DNA of 5,623 bases from an uncultured Porphyromonadaceae bacterium. GTDB lineage: Bacteria; Bacteroidota; Bacteroidia; Bacteroidales; Muribaculaceae. Of the stretch, positions 5,190 through 5,623 are shown piece by piece; positions within the stretch are counted from its first letter, which is position 1; every line of letters starts with the position of its first letter. The position numbers and the translations under genes were made by a program. Under the pieces are notes generated by a model. The model did no database searches. It saw only the letters and a list, made by a program, of their open reading frames with translations, and was not told where the DNA came from. The DNA lies in assembly GCA_900552325.1 (NCBI GenBank), contig URZG01000157.1, positions 1 through 5,623 of the forward strand, in the 5' to 3' direction.

Positions 5190-5623
5190 ATGCACATGAC
5201 TATACGCAACATTCTGATAGCCGCGGCGGCTCTTCTGGGCTGCTCGGCCGGAGCACAGACAACACAGCGGCTCACGGCTACCAAGGCCAACGACTACGCG
5301 CTGGTCTATACGCTCCCACGCACCACCCTCGCCATCACTCTCGAAGGAGAGATTACGGTGAAGGAACCGGGCGAGTTTTACAAATACGCTAAAAAATACC
5401 TCAACGCCTCAGCACCGATAGCCACGGAGACCCGCACTGCCGTGCTTAAATCGGCAGTGATCACCCCCGTGGGAGTGCCTGATCCCGAGCAGCGCTATGC
5501 CGTGCAGTTCAAGAGCGGCACCGCACCCTACATCTATCTCACCCCCGAGGGGTTGCCGCTCGCTTTCAACACCGACAGGCTCCCCGCCGCCGCCTCACCT
5601 GAACTTCCCGTGGCACGCGAGGC
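5190..5623 (+). CDS. Exported DUF4831-like protein of unknown function (3' end cut by window edge)
   Basis: The first 144 residues of a gene that runs off the right edge. The ATG at 5190 is 7 nt beyond the nnr stop, so the genes are probably one operon; an in-frame ATG two codons later is an alternative start. Seen: an N-terminal export signal with hydrophobic ILIAAAALLGC (8-18). Cleavage could be by signal peptidase I after SAGA (before Q23), or LLGC could be a lipobox with C18 as lipid anchor; the sequence does not settle this. The mature part begins with the pattern YALVYTLPRTTLAITLEGE (36-54), then PGEFYKYAKKYLN (60-72) and VGVPDPEQRYAV (94-105). I recognise this as the start of the DUF4831 family of Bacteroidetes, whose function is unknown. 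No catalytic motif is visible. It would act in the periplasm or at a membrane, unlike its cytosolic neighbour Nnr. Confidence 0.8.
   Translation, partial: MHMTIRNILIAAAALLGCSAGAQTTQRLTATKANDYALVYTLPRTTLAITLEGEITVKEPGEFYKYAKKYLNASAPIATETRTAVLKSAVITPVGVPDPEQRYAVQFKSGTAPYIYLTPEGLPLAFNTDRLPAAASPELPVARE

Noticed and set aside
3659..5290. A long uninterrupted open frame (about 540 codons) on the minus strand opposite nnr
   Set aside because: It mirrors the GC-rich codons of nnr, has low-complexity Gly/Val/Glu/His-rich composition and no recognisable domain, while nnr on the other strand has complete family motifs.

Overview
The window looks like chromosomal DNA from a GC-rich member of the Bacteroidales, perhaps Muribaculaceae or a close relative. 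Several signs support this. The family forms (Porin_O_P-type outer-membrane porin, short-LID adenylate kinase, fused Nnr repair enzyme, DUF4831-like exported protein) fit that order. Intergenic regions carry TAnnTTTG-type -7 promoter boxes and lack Shine-Dalgarno sequences. Coding DNA is GC-rich while intergenic DNA is AT-rich. The genus is inferred and is not proved by the sequence. Almost the whole window is ordinary chromosomal content: I see no transposase, integrase, CRISPR array, tRNA, rRNA or defence gene.

The left part, on the minus strand, holds a phosphate-acquisition pair. A secreted class A (PhoN-like) acid phosphatase at 1019-1843 is followed 76 nt downstream by an OprO/OprP-type porin that runs off the left edge (1-942). 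The phosphatase could release phosphate from periplasmic esters and the porin could admit phosphate or polyphosphate. The 322-bp gap upstream (1844-2165) contains a 21-bp sequence repeated at a 22-bp period, a -7-like box, a short dyad and a very long perfect inverted repeat.

The middle part, also on the minus strand, is a purine block. hpt (hypoxanthine/guanine salvage to IMP/GMP, 2913-3458) lies upstream of adk (AMP/ADP interconversion, 2166-2741). A hairpin sits between the two genes, and a 30-bp perfect stem after adk is the probable terminator.

The right part, on the plus strand, is divergent from hpt across a 194-bp AT-rich region with a -7 box for each direction. nnr (3653-5182) encodes the complete bifunctional NAD(P)HX epimerase and ADP-dependent dehydratase and starts at TTG. 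Seven bases after its stop begins an exported DUF4831-like protein, cut by the right edge (5190-5623). Nucleotide salvage, adenylate balance and nicotinamide-cofactor repair are thus clustered, next to a probably separately controlled phosphate-scavenging unit.

No clearly new system is visible. The best items for follow-up are the phased repeat upstream of the phosphatase-porin pair, the 30-bp inverted repeat, and the pairing of nnr with an uncharacterised exported protein.
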